A stretch of 8,784 bases of DNA. Source: Spirochaetia bacterium. GTDB lineage: Bacteria; Spirochaetota; Spirochaetia; PWKH01. The stretch spans positions 1-8,784 of the forward strand of contig SKXS01000235.1 in the NCBI GenBank assembly GCA_007128345.1, written 5' to 3'. Position numbers and translations under genes: made by a program. This document shows positions 1 through 7,122 of this stretch, piece by piece. Below the pieces are notes generated by a model that saw only the letters and a list, made by a program, of their open reading frames with translations, made no database searches and was not told the DNA's origin. Within the stretch, counting starts at the first letter, position 1, and every line of letters starts with the position of its first letter.

Positions 1-1765
1 CACCAAGTCCAGCCATGAGCATATGCCCGAACTGATCGTCCCGGGAGACTCCGCAGAAAAATTCCATGCCTTCGGCCATCTCCTGGATCAGCATACCGGT
101 AATTCCTGGGATAGCCAGTATATCTTGTGCCGCTTTCCTTGCAGCATCACCATCGCGTATGCCAAGCACCACTGCCCCCGAGTCGCTTTTGTGGATAATT
201 CCGATGCCCTTCATAGCCCAGGGAAAGGGGATATCAACATCATCAAGGTCATCCAATATACTCACCCACGTTTCCTGTACGCGGGGTATTCCCGCGAGGT
301 CAAGAAGCTGCGCTGCTTCATGGGGAGGCAGGTATCCATGATCATCCGGGTGCAGCTCAGGTAATGGACATATCCTATGCGGTACATGAGAAATCGTATG
401 TTCAAGTTTGCGTACTGATCGAATACGACCTATCGCATCACCGAAGACCACCTCATCAGGGAAGCATGGCATACCGCGGGATATAAATGCGGCGATCTCA
501 CGCTTGGCAGTCACTGTCGACGGCAATATAGGGAACACCGGTTTCCGGGAAGACTCCACATGCCGGGAGAGTACCTCCAGCACATCATCAATATCTGTAA
601 GCCCCGGGCTACCGAAGATAACGCTGACGGCATCAATTTCGGGAACGTGGTTCTCCAGGACTGTGAGGATATCTCCAAGCTGTGCAGCTGTTCCGGTTGC
701 AAGGAAATCTATGGGGTTGGCCACTGAAGAGCCGTGGTGCAGCCGCTTTTCCAGTTCATCAACCGCAGATCCTGCAAGCTTAGGCACCTCCATGCCCCAT
801 GAACTGAGCGCATCGGTCAGCATGACTCCCGGTCCCCCGGCATGGGTTACCACCGCCATGCGGTTTCCCTCCATGGGGGGAAACATGCAGGCCGCTGCAA
901 CCGTGATGAGCTCCTCCCTGCCCCTGCAGCGGATTACACCGGCCTTCCTGAAGAGCGCTTCAGTAAACTCATCGTTACCGGCCATGGCTCCTGTGTGGGA
1001 TGAAGCAGCCCTGCTGCCTGCGGAGGAACTTCCTGCCTTGACGGCACAGATGCGGCATCCCTTGGCAATAAGCGAGATGCAGTGAGCCAGCAGTTTCTGC
1101 GGCCGGGTGATGCTCTCCATGTAGAGTACTTTGACGCGGGAACTGCTGCCGGGTACATAGCTCTCATCCCAGTGCGCAACCACTTCCTCCACACCGATTT
1201 GAGCGCTGTTGCCCACGGTAATCACCTGGGAGAAGCGTACCCCCATGGTGATTCCCTGCTCGAGGAGAAAAGCTGCAGTCGCCCCGCTCCCGCTTGCCAG
1301 ATCACAGCCGTCAGAGGAGAGCTCCGGGATAGGACCGGCAAAGATGCCGGCATAGTTCCGGGTAAGTACTCCCGTGCAGTTCGGTCCAATAAGCGATGCG
1401 CCGTACCGGTCGGCAATGTCAACCAGGGATTTCTGGAGAGCGGCTCCTTCCGGTCCCATCTCACTGAAACCGGCAGACAGCACGATGAATCCCCTGGTCT
1501 GCTTCCTCGCGGCGAGTTCTTCCATGTACATCGGTATATGCGTTGCCGGAACTGCTATGATTGCCAGATCTACATTGGGCAGGTCATCCAGTGTAGGGCA
1601 GGGCACTCCCTGTACATGGGCAGCTTGAGGATTTATGCCGTACAATGCCCCTCTGAAAGGAGAGCTCAGGATATTTTCAAGTACTTTCCCGCCAACCTTG
1701 GCGGTGTCTTTGGAGGCTCCTACAACTACTAGTGAGTTAGGACTAAATACTGCCCTATGGATCAT
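1..1765 (-). CDS. ADP-forming acyl-CoA synthetase (acetyl/arylacetyl-CoA synthetase type), 3' end outside window
   Basis: This is the last visible gene of the operon; 588 codons are open without a stop, and the gene continues past the left edge. It probably converts an acyl- or arylacetyl-CoA plus ADP and phosphate to the free acid, CoA and ATP in the cytoplasm. The order is that of fused alpha-beta enzymes. A CoA-binding Rossmann domain comes first (VVVGAS at 13-18, IGPNC at 126-130), then succinyl-CoA-ligase-like domains with the phospho-histidine motif SSHTGAMAG (His257), then the start of an ATP-grasp domain (HKSD at 525-528). His257 has the same number as the active-site His reported for archaeal ACD alpha subunits. 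The start is ATG 1765-1763 with GGAGG at 1776-1772, six bases upstream, and its ATGA overlaps the iorB stop. Two loops differ from the usual family form: SGSGA (158-162) instead of SQSGA, and HKSDSGAV instead of HKSDxGGV. Arylacetyl-CoA as substrate is inferred from the neighbours. Confidence 0.93.
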   Translation of the reverse strand, partial: MIHRAVFSPNSLVVVGASKDTAKVGGKVLENILSSPFRGALYGINPQAAHVQGVPCPTLDDLPNVDLAIIAVPATHIPMYMEELAARKQTRGFIVLSAGFSEMGPEGAALQKSLVDIADRYGASLIGPNCTGVLTRNYAGIFAGPIPELSSDGCDLASGSGATAAFLLEQGITMGVRFSQVITVGNSAQIGVEEVVAHWDESYVPGSSSRVKVLYMESITRPQKLLAHCISLIAKGCRICAVKAGSSSAGSRAASSHTGAMAGNDEFTEALFRKAGVIRCRGREELITVAAACMFPPMEGNRMAVVTHAGGPGVMLTDALSSWGMEVPKLAGSAVDELEKRLHHGSSVANPIDFLATGTAAQLGDILTVLENHVPEIDAVSVIFGSPGLTDIDDVLEVLSRHVESSRKPVFPILPSTVTAKREIAAFISRGMPCFPDEVVFGDAIGRIRSVRKLEHTISHVPHRICPLPELHPDDHGYLPPHEAAQLLDLAGIPRVQETWVSILDDLDDVDIPFPWAMKGIGIIHKSDSGAVVLGIRDGDAARKAAQDILAIPGITGMLIQEMAEGMEFFCGVSRDDQFGHMLMAGLG

Positions 1766-2364
1766 GAAGCCCCTCCAAAACTTGCTGATGCGGCCTTTGC
1801 GCCAGCGTAAAATGCCTTGATGTTGATATCGATGAAAGCAGGCTTCACCAGATCACGTATGGTCTCTTCCCAGCTGAATTGCATGAAGCCCCCATAGTGC
1901 GCCACAGCACCAAGCAGTACAATATTCTCAACCCGGGGGTTTCCCAGTTTTACGGCGATCGTATGCGCACTGAGCAGTTGGAAGCGCTCGTGCCGGGTTT
2001 TCAGCACCGAGGCTATATCGTCCGGGTATGCAGCCTGCCCGATAAGTACGGGAAGAGGATATATTTCCAGATCGTTTACAATCAGCATGCCCTCAGGCTT
2101 GATATACCCGAGATGCCGGAAAGCCTCAAGTTTCTCGAATGAACAGAGGATATCAGCTTCGCCTTCACTGATCACTGGTGAATCGACCCTGCTGCCATAG
2201 CGGACATGGGAGGTGACGCTCCCGCCCCGCTGGGCCATCCCGTGGATCTCAGACATCTTGACATCATACCCCATGCGGGTAAGTCCTTCTGAAAGGATTT
2301 TTGCTGCAAGGATTGTTCCCTGTCCTCCCACCCCGGTCAGCAGGATGCTCCTGGTGTCGTTCAT
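1762..2364 (-). CDS. iorB: Indolepyruvate:ferredoxin oxidoreductase, beta subunit (IorB)
   Basis: This encodes the small 200-residue subunit of the indolepyruvate (arylpyruvate):ferredoxin oxidoreductase, a cytoplasmic IorAB enzyme that oxidatively decarboxylates aryl 2-oxoacids to arylacyl-CoA. It has the gamma-domain fold of the pyruvate:ferredoxin oxidoreductase superfamily. The nucleotide/CoA-associated GVGGQGT motif lies at residues 11-17, and the conserved segment EIHGMAQRGGSV follows at about 39-50. The length is normal for IorB. ATG 2364-2362 overlaps the iorA stop as ATGA, with GGAGG at 2378-2374 as ribosome binding site. Its own stop overlaps the start of the acyl-CoA synthetase gene in the same way, so the three proteins are probably made in matched amounts. 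I see nothing degenerate. Related 2-oxoacid oxidoreductase gamma subunits are the only realistic alternative, and the IorA partner next door decides against them. Confidence 0.95.
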   Translation of the reverse strand: MNDTRSILLTGVGGQGTILAAKILSEGLTRMGYDVKMSEIHGMAQRGGSVTSHVRYGSRVDSPVISEGEADILCSFEKLEAFRHLGYIKPEGMLIVNDLEIYPLPVLIGQAAYPDDIASVLKTRHERFQLLSAHTIAVKLGNPRVENIVLLGAVAHYGGFMQFSWEETIRDLVKPAFIDINIKAFYAGAKAASASFGGAS

Positions 2365-4142
2365 GTCTTATTTCCTCCCATGGAGATAGCCTTAAAGGTG
2401 CATACCTGGAAGCATACACCGCAGGCCGCGCAGATGTCAGGTTCTATGACCGCCGCTGAATCCCTGAAGGTGATTGCAGGACATCCGATTCTTATGCATG
2501 CCCTGCATCCTGTACATGCCTGTGCATCGACCTGAAACCACTTTGACTCAGCACGCTTTCGTACTTGAGGCAGCAGTGCGCAGGGCACCCTGGCTATGAT
2601 GACAAAGGGTTCCTGAGCTATGAGGGCATCGTTAACTGCTTCCGAGCAGGCTTTGAGGTTATTGGGATTCACCTTCCTGATATGATCTTCCCTGACTCCC
2701 AGTGCCCTCACGAGTTCGCCAAGGTCAATCTCATGGGCCTGCTCACCCATGAGGGTCATCCCTGTGCCGGGATTGTGCTGATGTCCGGTCATGGCGGTTA
2801 TTCTGTTGTCCAGGATGATCGTCACAACTGGGGTCCGGCTGTACACTGCGTCGGCAATCCCGGTCATTCCAGAATGGAAAAATGTTGAATCCCCGATAAT
2901 TGCGAATACCCCTCGGGTTTCGGTTCCGCAGCTCATGTCCGATCGCTTGAATCCTATGCCCGCAGTAATGCTGGAACCCATGCAGAAAAAGAAATCACCC
3001 ACGCTGAAGGGAGGGAATGCACCCAAGGTATAGCACCCGATATCGGTGGATGCCACGATATTCTTCTGCTTGGAAAGCACATGGAAGATGCCCCGGTGGG
3101 GACAGCCAGGACAGAGTGCGGGAGGTCGGGGCGGCAGGGAGGCGTCACTGTGCACTGACGGAGCATATGTGCTTGCCTCAGGCAGATGACTGCATGCATC
3201 TGCGATGATTTTTGGGGAGAGTTCGCCGCACGCAGGCAGCAGGTCCTTGCCGAGGCAGGCAATACCCGCCTTTCTGATTTCATCTTCAATGAACGGTTCA
3301 TTCTCTTCAATGACCAGGATGGTTTCATGGACTTCACAGAATTTCCTGACAGCCTTCATAGGGAGGGGAAAACTGAAGCCGATGAAGAAGTAGTCTGCCC
3401 GGTCGGAGAAGACCTCACGAGCATACTGGTAAGCAATGCCTGTGCTGATAACACCTAACGTGTTTCCGTCTTCCTCAATGAAGTTCAAAGGAGTTGACTC
3501 AGCATACTCTGCCAGCTTCACTAGGCGTGCTTCCACATCGACATGCCGAGGACGCGAATTCCCGGGAGTCATGAGGTTCTTTTTCAGGTCCTTGGTGTAT
3601 GCCCGCTGCGGCACCCGCATGGGCTCATGGAGCTCCACCAGCGACTTACTGTGGCATACCCGGGTCGTAGTGCGAAAAAGCACCGCAGTATCAAAGGTTT
3701 CGCTGATGCGGTATGCCTCAAGCATGAAATCCCTGCACTGCGCACTGTCCGAAGGAACCACAAGGGGGAGTTTTGCATGTCGTGCGTAGTACCTGTTGTC
3801 CTGCTCATTCTGGGAGCTGTGCATGCCCGGCTCATCGCTGGTATTGATGACCAGACCGCCGTTGATGCCGGTATATGCGATGGTGAACATCGGGTCGGCG
3901 GCTACATTGAGTCCCACGTGCTTCATCGCACAGAACGCCCGCGATCCTGCAAAGGAAGCCCCGCCTGAGACTTCCAGAGCCACCTTTTCATTAACTGACC
4001 ATTCGCAGTAGATCTCTTTGTACTGAGACAAGGCTTCCAGAATTTCCGTGCTGGGCGTGCCGGGATATGCCGCCGCAACAGTGCATCCTGCTTCATATGC
4101 ACCCCGGGCGATTGCTTCATTACCTGTCAGTAGTTGTTTCAT
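2361..4142 (-). CDS. iorA: Indolepyruvate:ferredoxin oxidoreductase, alpha subunit (IorA)
   Basis: This is the large catalytic subunit (593 residues), which binds thiamine diphosphate and passes electrons to ferredoxin. The N-terminal pyrimidine-binding domain shows AYPGTPSTEI (25-34) and the conserved NEKVALEVSGGAS stretch (51-63). The C-terminal pyrophosphate-binding domain shows CPGCPHRG (344-351) and the GDS...DNR thiamine motif (417-447), followed by MTGHQHNPGTG. The tail is a ferredoxin-like module with two Cys clusters: C543-x2-C546-x2-C549-x4-C554-P, typical of IorA, and C571-x2-C574-x2-C577-x3-C581 followed by Thr instead of the usual Pro. I chose ATG 4142 rather than the upstream in-frame ATG at 4184. 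It has AGGA seven bases upstream (4153-4150), the family begins MKxLLxGNEAIA, and the longer form would overlap the aminotransferase gene by 32 bases. The substrate range (indole-, phenyl- or hydroxyphenylpyruvate) cannot be read from the sequence. Confidence 0.96.
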   Translation of the reverse strand: MKQLLTGNEAIARGAYEAGCTVAAAYPGTPSTEILEALSQYKEIYCEWSVNEKVALEVSGGASFAGSRAFCAMKHVGLNVAADPMFTIAYTGINGGLVINTSDEPGMHSSQNEQDNRYYARHAKLPLVVPSDSAQCRDFMLEAYRISETFDTAVLFRTTTRVCHSKSLVELHEPMRVPQRAYTKDLKKNLMTPGNSRPRHVDVEARLVKLAEYAESTPLNFIEEDGNTLGVISTGIAYQYAREVFSDRADYFFIGFSFPLPMKAVRKFCEVHETILVIEENEPFIEDEIRKAGIACLGKDLLPACGELSPKIIADACSHLPEASTYAPSVHSDASLPPRPPALCPGCPHRGIFHVLSKQKNIVASTDIGCYTLGAFPPFSVGDFFFCMGSSITAGIGFKRSDMSCGTETRGVFAIIGDSTFFHSGMTGIADAVYSRTPVVTIILDNRITAMTGHQHNPGTGMTLMGEQAHEIDLGELVRALGVREDHIRKVNPNNLKACSEAVNDALIAQEPFVIIARVPCALLPQVRKRAESKWFQVDAQACTGCRACIRIGCPAITFRDSAAVIEPDICAACGVCFQVCTFKAISMGGNKT

Positions 4143-4152
4143 TTGTCCTTCC

Positions 4153-5250
4153 TCACTTTGCATGCTGTGCCAGCACTTCGGCACATTCCTTCAGGAACAC
4201 TGAATTTTCTTCGGGGGTACCGATGGTGACCCTGACGGCCTTCGGTCCGACGGGACGTATAATGACCCCGCGCCTCTGGAGCTCAGTGAACAGGGTGCCG
4301 CTGTCCAGATCTGTCTCAATATAGATGAAGTTCGCTTGGCTTTTTCGGTACCGGAGCCCCACCGCGGCCAGTGTATCCAGTTTTGGGTACATGCGCGCTT
4401 TCTCTCCTATCACCAGGTCCCTGCATCTGCGTACAAAGTCCGTATCCTCCAGTGCCGCACAGGCGGCAGCCTCGGCTATTGAGGTAACGCTGAATATCTC
4501 ACGAACCTGAAGGATCGGCTCCAGGAGTTCCTGCATTCCTATGGCATAGCCGGTTCTCAGGTTTGCAAGTCCGTACGCTTTGGAGAATGTGCGCAGTATG
4601 ACCAGGTTTGGATACTGCTTGTGGTAGTGTTCGGTTCGGTGGTGGTAGTCCGGTGCGTCAGCAAATTCGCGGTAGGCTTCATCAAGAACCACCAATATAT
4701 TATCTGGTACGCTGCTGAGGAACCACTTGAGGCTTGCTTCATTGATGTACGTTCCCGTCGGGTTGTTCGGGCTGGCAATCCAGATGATCTTTATGTTCCG
4801 CTCTATTCGATCAAGCATGCCCTGGAGGTCTATGCAGTCCTCTTTCATGGGAACATGCACGGCCCGGGCATCCTGGAGATGCACGCTGATGCCGTACTTG
4901 ATGAAGGAGTTCTCCGGCATGATGGATGTATCCTGCGGGGTGAGGTATGCCCTGCCGATGCAGGCGATCATCTCCTCAAGGCCGCTGGTAACCAGGATCC
5001 GGCTCTCCGGAATACGGTGCAAGCCGGCCAGGGTCTTCTTCAGCATCCTGCTGTGCTGGTCAGGGTAGCGGTGGCAGGTCTCTAGCATGCCCCGAACCGC
5101 ATTGAGAGCGCAGGGAGAAGAACCCAGGGGATTCTCATTGGAGGCAAGCTTAATGACCTGGTCCAGGTTGTACTCGGCCATTACATCGGATTCTGATTTT
5201 CCGGGAGTGTACACCGGAATGTGCGACAAGGTGCGTGGTTTCGGAAGCAT
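4153..5250 (-). CDS. hisC: HisC-family PLP aminotransferase, probably aromatic amino acid transaminase in this context
   Basis: This is the first gene of the operon, a 365-residue fold-type I PLP aminotransferase of the histidinol-phosphate aminotransferase family. Visible motifs are ASNENPLG (36-43), the NNPTG substrate/PLP motif (162-166), DEAYREF (190-196), the PLP-lysine motif TFSKAYG (Lys224) with LRTGYAIG (231-238), and the C-terminal carboxylate-binding RVTIGTPEEN (340-349). No other histidine gene is present and an arylpyruvate oxidoreductase follows directly. I infer that it transaminates Phe, Tyr and/or Trp, an activity known for several HisC-like enzymes, rather than making histidinol phosphate. 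The usual GSDE stretch near residue 90 reads SGLEE here, a small departure from biosynthetic HisC. The start is ATG 5250-5248 with a GAGGA site ten bases upstream; the family alignment supports this start. The stop is 10 bases before iorA. A biosynthetic HisC or a prephenate aminotransferase remains possible. Confidence 0.88.
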   Translation of the reverse strand: MLPKPRTLSHIPVYTPGKSESDVMAEYNLDQVIKLASNENPLGSSPCALNAVRGMLETCHRYPDQHSRMLKKTLAGLHRIPESRILVTSGLEEMIACIGRAYLTPQDTSIMPENSFIKYGISVHLQDARAVHVPMKEDCIDLQGMLDRIERNIKIIWIASPNNPTGTYINEASLKWFLSSVPDNILVVLDEAYREFADAPDYHHRTEHYHKQYPNLVILRTFSKAYGLANLRTGYAIGMQELLEPILQVREIFSVTSIAEAAACAALEDTDFVRRCRDLVIGEKARMYPKLDTLAAVGLRYRKSQANFIYIETDLDSGTLFTELQRRGVIIRPVGPKAVRVTIGTPEENSVFLKECAEVLAQHAK

Positions 5251-5278
5251 ATTGAACCATTCCTCATTTGGTGTATTA

Positions 5279-5286
5279 AGTTAACT
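5279..5286. promoter_or_regulatory. Candidate GntR operator, copy 1 (AGTTAACT)
   Basis: This is a perfect 8-base palindrome, followed by AAAA on the plus strand, overlapping the predicted start point of the leftward operon. The same pattern AGT-WW-ACT-AAA recurs at 5366-5376 over the gntR -10 box. GntR/FadR-family proteins usually bind short palindromes with GT...AC ends, which fits. Assignment to the adjacent regulator is inferred. Confidence 0.4.
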
Positions 5287-5320
5287 AAAATAGTATGAAG
5301 CACCACTTCTCTGATGTCAA
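5285..5320 (-). promoter_or_regulatory. Promoter of the hisC-iorA-iorB-acyl-CoA synthetase operon
   Basis: On the minus strand a perfect TTGACA -35 box (5320-5315) is followed, after a 17-base spacer, by CATACT (5297-5292, four of six consensus bases). Transcription would start near 5285, giving a leader of about 35 bases to the ATG at 5250. A palindrome, AGTTAACT, lies exactly over the predicted start point. Confidence 0.6.
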
Positions 5321-5345
5321 TAGGAAATGGCGAGCGCAATAGGAG

Positions 5346-5373
5346 TTTACATTCAGAAAAAAAAGAGTATACT
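5346..5373 (+). promoter_or_regulatory. Promoter of the gntR-type regulator gene
   Basis: TTTACA (5346-5351, five of six) and TATACT (5368-5373, five of six) are separated by 16 bases that include a run of eight A residues (5357-5364). Transcription would begin near 5380. This leaves room for the AGGAG site at 5388-5392 and the ATG at 5399, and it excludes the in-frame ATG at 5327 as the start for this transcript. Confidence 0.6.
5366..5373. promoter_or_regulatory. Candidate GntR operator, copy 2 (AGTATACT)
   Basis: This perfect 8-base palindrome contains the -10 box of the gntR promoter and is followed by AAAT. It differs from the copy at 5279-5286 only in its two central bases. A repressor bound here would block RNA polymerase, so autoregulation is the natural reading. 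This is inferred from position and similarity only. Confidence 0.4.
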
Positions 5374-5398
5374 AAATCAACTGGGACAGGAGCAGTTC

Positions 5399-6112
5399 AT
5401 GGAGCGTTTGAAAATTCGGCCAGTAGAAAACCAGAAAATGTACTACCAGATCATCCATACGGTTATTGAGATGATCAGGGAAGGCAAGCTGACGTACGGA
5501 CAGAAGCTCTACCGGGAGCAGGAACTGGTGGAGATGCTCAATGTGAGCCGTCCGACGCTTCGGGAAGCACTTAGGGTTCTGGAGTTTCTCGGCATTGTGA
5601 CTACCCGGCCTAGGAGGGGAATCATTATTAATGATCCCTCCCAGCGGACAGGCTATTTCCCTCTGGAAATGATCCTCACCTTCGAGAAGACCGATAAGCA
5701 GGATCTCTTTGAGCTCAGGCGCGCCATAGAGATCGAGAATGCAGGGAACTCAGCCATACGGGCTACCGATGAGGAGCTTGAGGAGCTCGGCGAAATAGAC
5801 CGGGTGCTGGAGGAGGCGGCCTTTGAGACCGATGTATTTGAAGCCATGCACCGGCAGTTCCATCTGCACATAGCACGATGCTCAGGCAACTACCTGAACT
5901 ACCGGCTGCTTAACTCGGTTATGGTCCTCATCAACCGCCAGGTAGCGAACGTCTACTCAGAACTCAATGAATATGACCAGGATATCGTACGCAGAAGCCA
6001 CCGGGCGATAGCATCCTCGATCATTTCCCGGGATAAGGAACGGGCTCAAGAGCTCATGCGTCAGCACATGAACTTTGAGCCCATGATTGATGCGGTTTAT
6101 CAGCTTCACTAA
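5399..6112 (+). CDS. GntR-family transcriptional regulator, FadR subfamily (FCD ligand domain)
   Basis: This is a 237-residue DNA-binding regulator. The N-terminal winged helix-turn-helix (about 12-78) has the typical QKLYREQELVEMLNVSRPTLREALRVLE recognition region followed by the wing RPRRG (70-74). The C-terminal all-helical FCD domain (about 98-228) carries FHLHIA...SGN (154-164), SHRAI (200-204) and MRQHM (220-224). The His residues H155, H201 and H223 match the usual metal-ligand positions. The Asp that normally precedes the first of them by four residues is His151 here. I chose ATG 5399 over an in-frame ATG at 5327: AGGAG lies six bases upstream, a promoter fits just before it, and the family starts near this point. 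Divergent orientation and shared palindromes suggest it controls the aromatic amino acid operon and itself. The effector is unknown; an arylpyruvate, arylacetate or its CoA ester is a reasonable guess. Confidence 0.92.
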   Translation: MERLKIRPVENQKMYYQIIHTVIEMIREGKLTYGQKLYREQELVEMLNVSRPTLREALRVLEFLGIVTTRPRRGIIINDPSQRTGYFPLEMILTFEKTDKQDLFELRRAIEIENAGNSAIRATDEELEELGEIDRVLEEAAFETDVFEAMHRQFHLHIARCSGNYLNYRLLNSVMVLINRQVANVYSELNEYDQDIVRRSHRAIASSIISRDKERAQELMRQHMNFEPMIDAVYQLH

Positions 6113-7122
6113 CCAGGTACATCCAGTTTTAATATCGGCTTAGTGAAGAACTGCCGTACCTGCTTAATCATTTCATAGGCGGTGAGCGCCAAAAGCAGAA
6201 TAATTACCACAGTGAAGAGGGATCTCAGCATTGATGCCAGCGGAGCAAATTCTGTTGTCCTCTCCATGAGGTCAAACCTGATGAACCGGTCAGGGCTGCC
6301 CTGGAGAAACAGGAGCAGAATAACCGCATCAAAGGCAGTGAGCACCAGGTTGGCAATCCTCAGCCAGATTGTCCATGCGCGCTTCCAGAGCAAGGCCCCA
6401 TGGTAGAGGATGGAGGCCCACCATCTGACCAAAAGCAGCGGAATGAGCGCTATAAACCCGCTTCCTAGTGCAGGAATGTACACATTTGCAGATCCGACCT
6501 TCATTGTGAGGCCAAAGCGGTCACCAAATACCGTAAAGAGGGTTATGAGAGCCGCTGCAAAGAGTATGCCTGCGGCAGATTCCAGTATAGACGGGGGTTT
6601 CATGTGCTCCACTTTCGGCAGGGATGCGGGATTCCAGTCATCATGTCTGCTTTCCAGTTCCCAGCGCCAGGAAGGGTTAAACCGGTGGATAACTAAAAAG
6701 ATGATACCCATCATCCCGAACGCATGGATCAGTGAAGATGCGAGGCTGAGTATGCTGTTAAGGACATGGACCGATTCACCTGCAGCATAGGATATGACAA
6801 TCCCCGCTCCCGATACTATGATGAGCACCGCGGCAACTATTGAATAGACCGTCTTGAATATCGAAATCAGCTGGGGCGGCATCACCAACTGATCCCTGGT
6901 ATATCCAGATGCTAAGCTGTCGGGGCTTCCCATCTCTTGAAGCACATGGGTAAGCTGCTGAACGGATACTTTTTTTTCTTCACCCGCTGAGGCTTCAATC
7001 ATGTCAAAGAGGGTAGATTTGATCTCCATCATGATGTCCTTCCGCTTTCCCAGCGGGAGCTTTCGCTCAACATTCCAAAGGTAGCGCTCAAGCATCTCCT
7101 TGGCTTCCTGTGTGTAAGTCAT
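6109..7122 (-). CDS. HAAS-domain (DUF1700-like) multi-pass membrane protein, partner of PadR
   Basis: This 337-residue protein has an N-terminal soluble helical domain of about 80 residues (LERYLWNVERKLP, KRKDIMMEIKSTL, then MGSPDSLASGY near 64-74). It resembles the HAAS signalling domain commonly encoded next to PadR regulators. About six hydrophobic segments follow (roughly 90-113, 123-145, 181-200, 216-236, 252-273, 298-317), so the rest is in the cytoplasmic membrane. The start is ATG 7122, with AAGGAG at 7137-7132 nine bases upstream. This ATG overlaps the padR stop as ATGA, whereas an in-frame ATG at 7161 would lie deep inside padR. The stop TAG (6111-6109) overlaps the gntR stop, coming from the opposite direction. 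The molecular function is not known; the family is thought to sense membrane or envelope conditions with PadR. I recognise nothing specific in the membrane part. Confidence 0.82.
   Translation of the reverse strand: MTYTQEAKEMLERYLWNVERKLPLGKRKDIMMEIKSTLFDMIEASAGEEKKVSVQQLTHVLQEMGSPDSLASGYTRDQLVMPPQLISIFKTVYSIVAAVLIIVSGAGIVISYAAGESVHVLNSILSLASSLIHAFGMMGIIFLVIHRFNPSWRWELESRHDDWNPASLPKVEHMKPPSILESAAGILFAAALITLFTVFGDRFGLTMKVGSANVYIPALGSGFIALIPLLLVRWWASILYHGALLWKRAWTIWLRIANLVLTAFDAVILLLFLQGSPDRFIRFDLMERTTEFAPLASMLRSLFTVVIILLLALTAYEMIKQVRQFFTKPILKLDVPG

Noticed and set aside
408..1732. Two long plus-strand reading frames (408-1085 and 1082-1732) that overlap like an operon
   Set aside because: They lie opposite the acyl-CoA synthetase gene, whose minus-strand frame carries all the family motifs. 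Their translations are Ser/Pro/Arg-rich with no recognisable domain.
4143..4184. 14-residue N-terminal extension of IorA
   Set aside because: It overlaps the aminotransferase gene, does not match the family N-terminus, and the ATG at 4142 has the better ribosome binding site.
4153..5250. Histidine biosynthesis locus
   Set aside because: Only a HisC-like enzyme is present. The coupled genes are for 2-oxoacid oxidation, so an aromatic aminotransferase role fits better.
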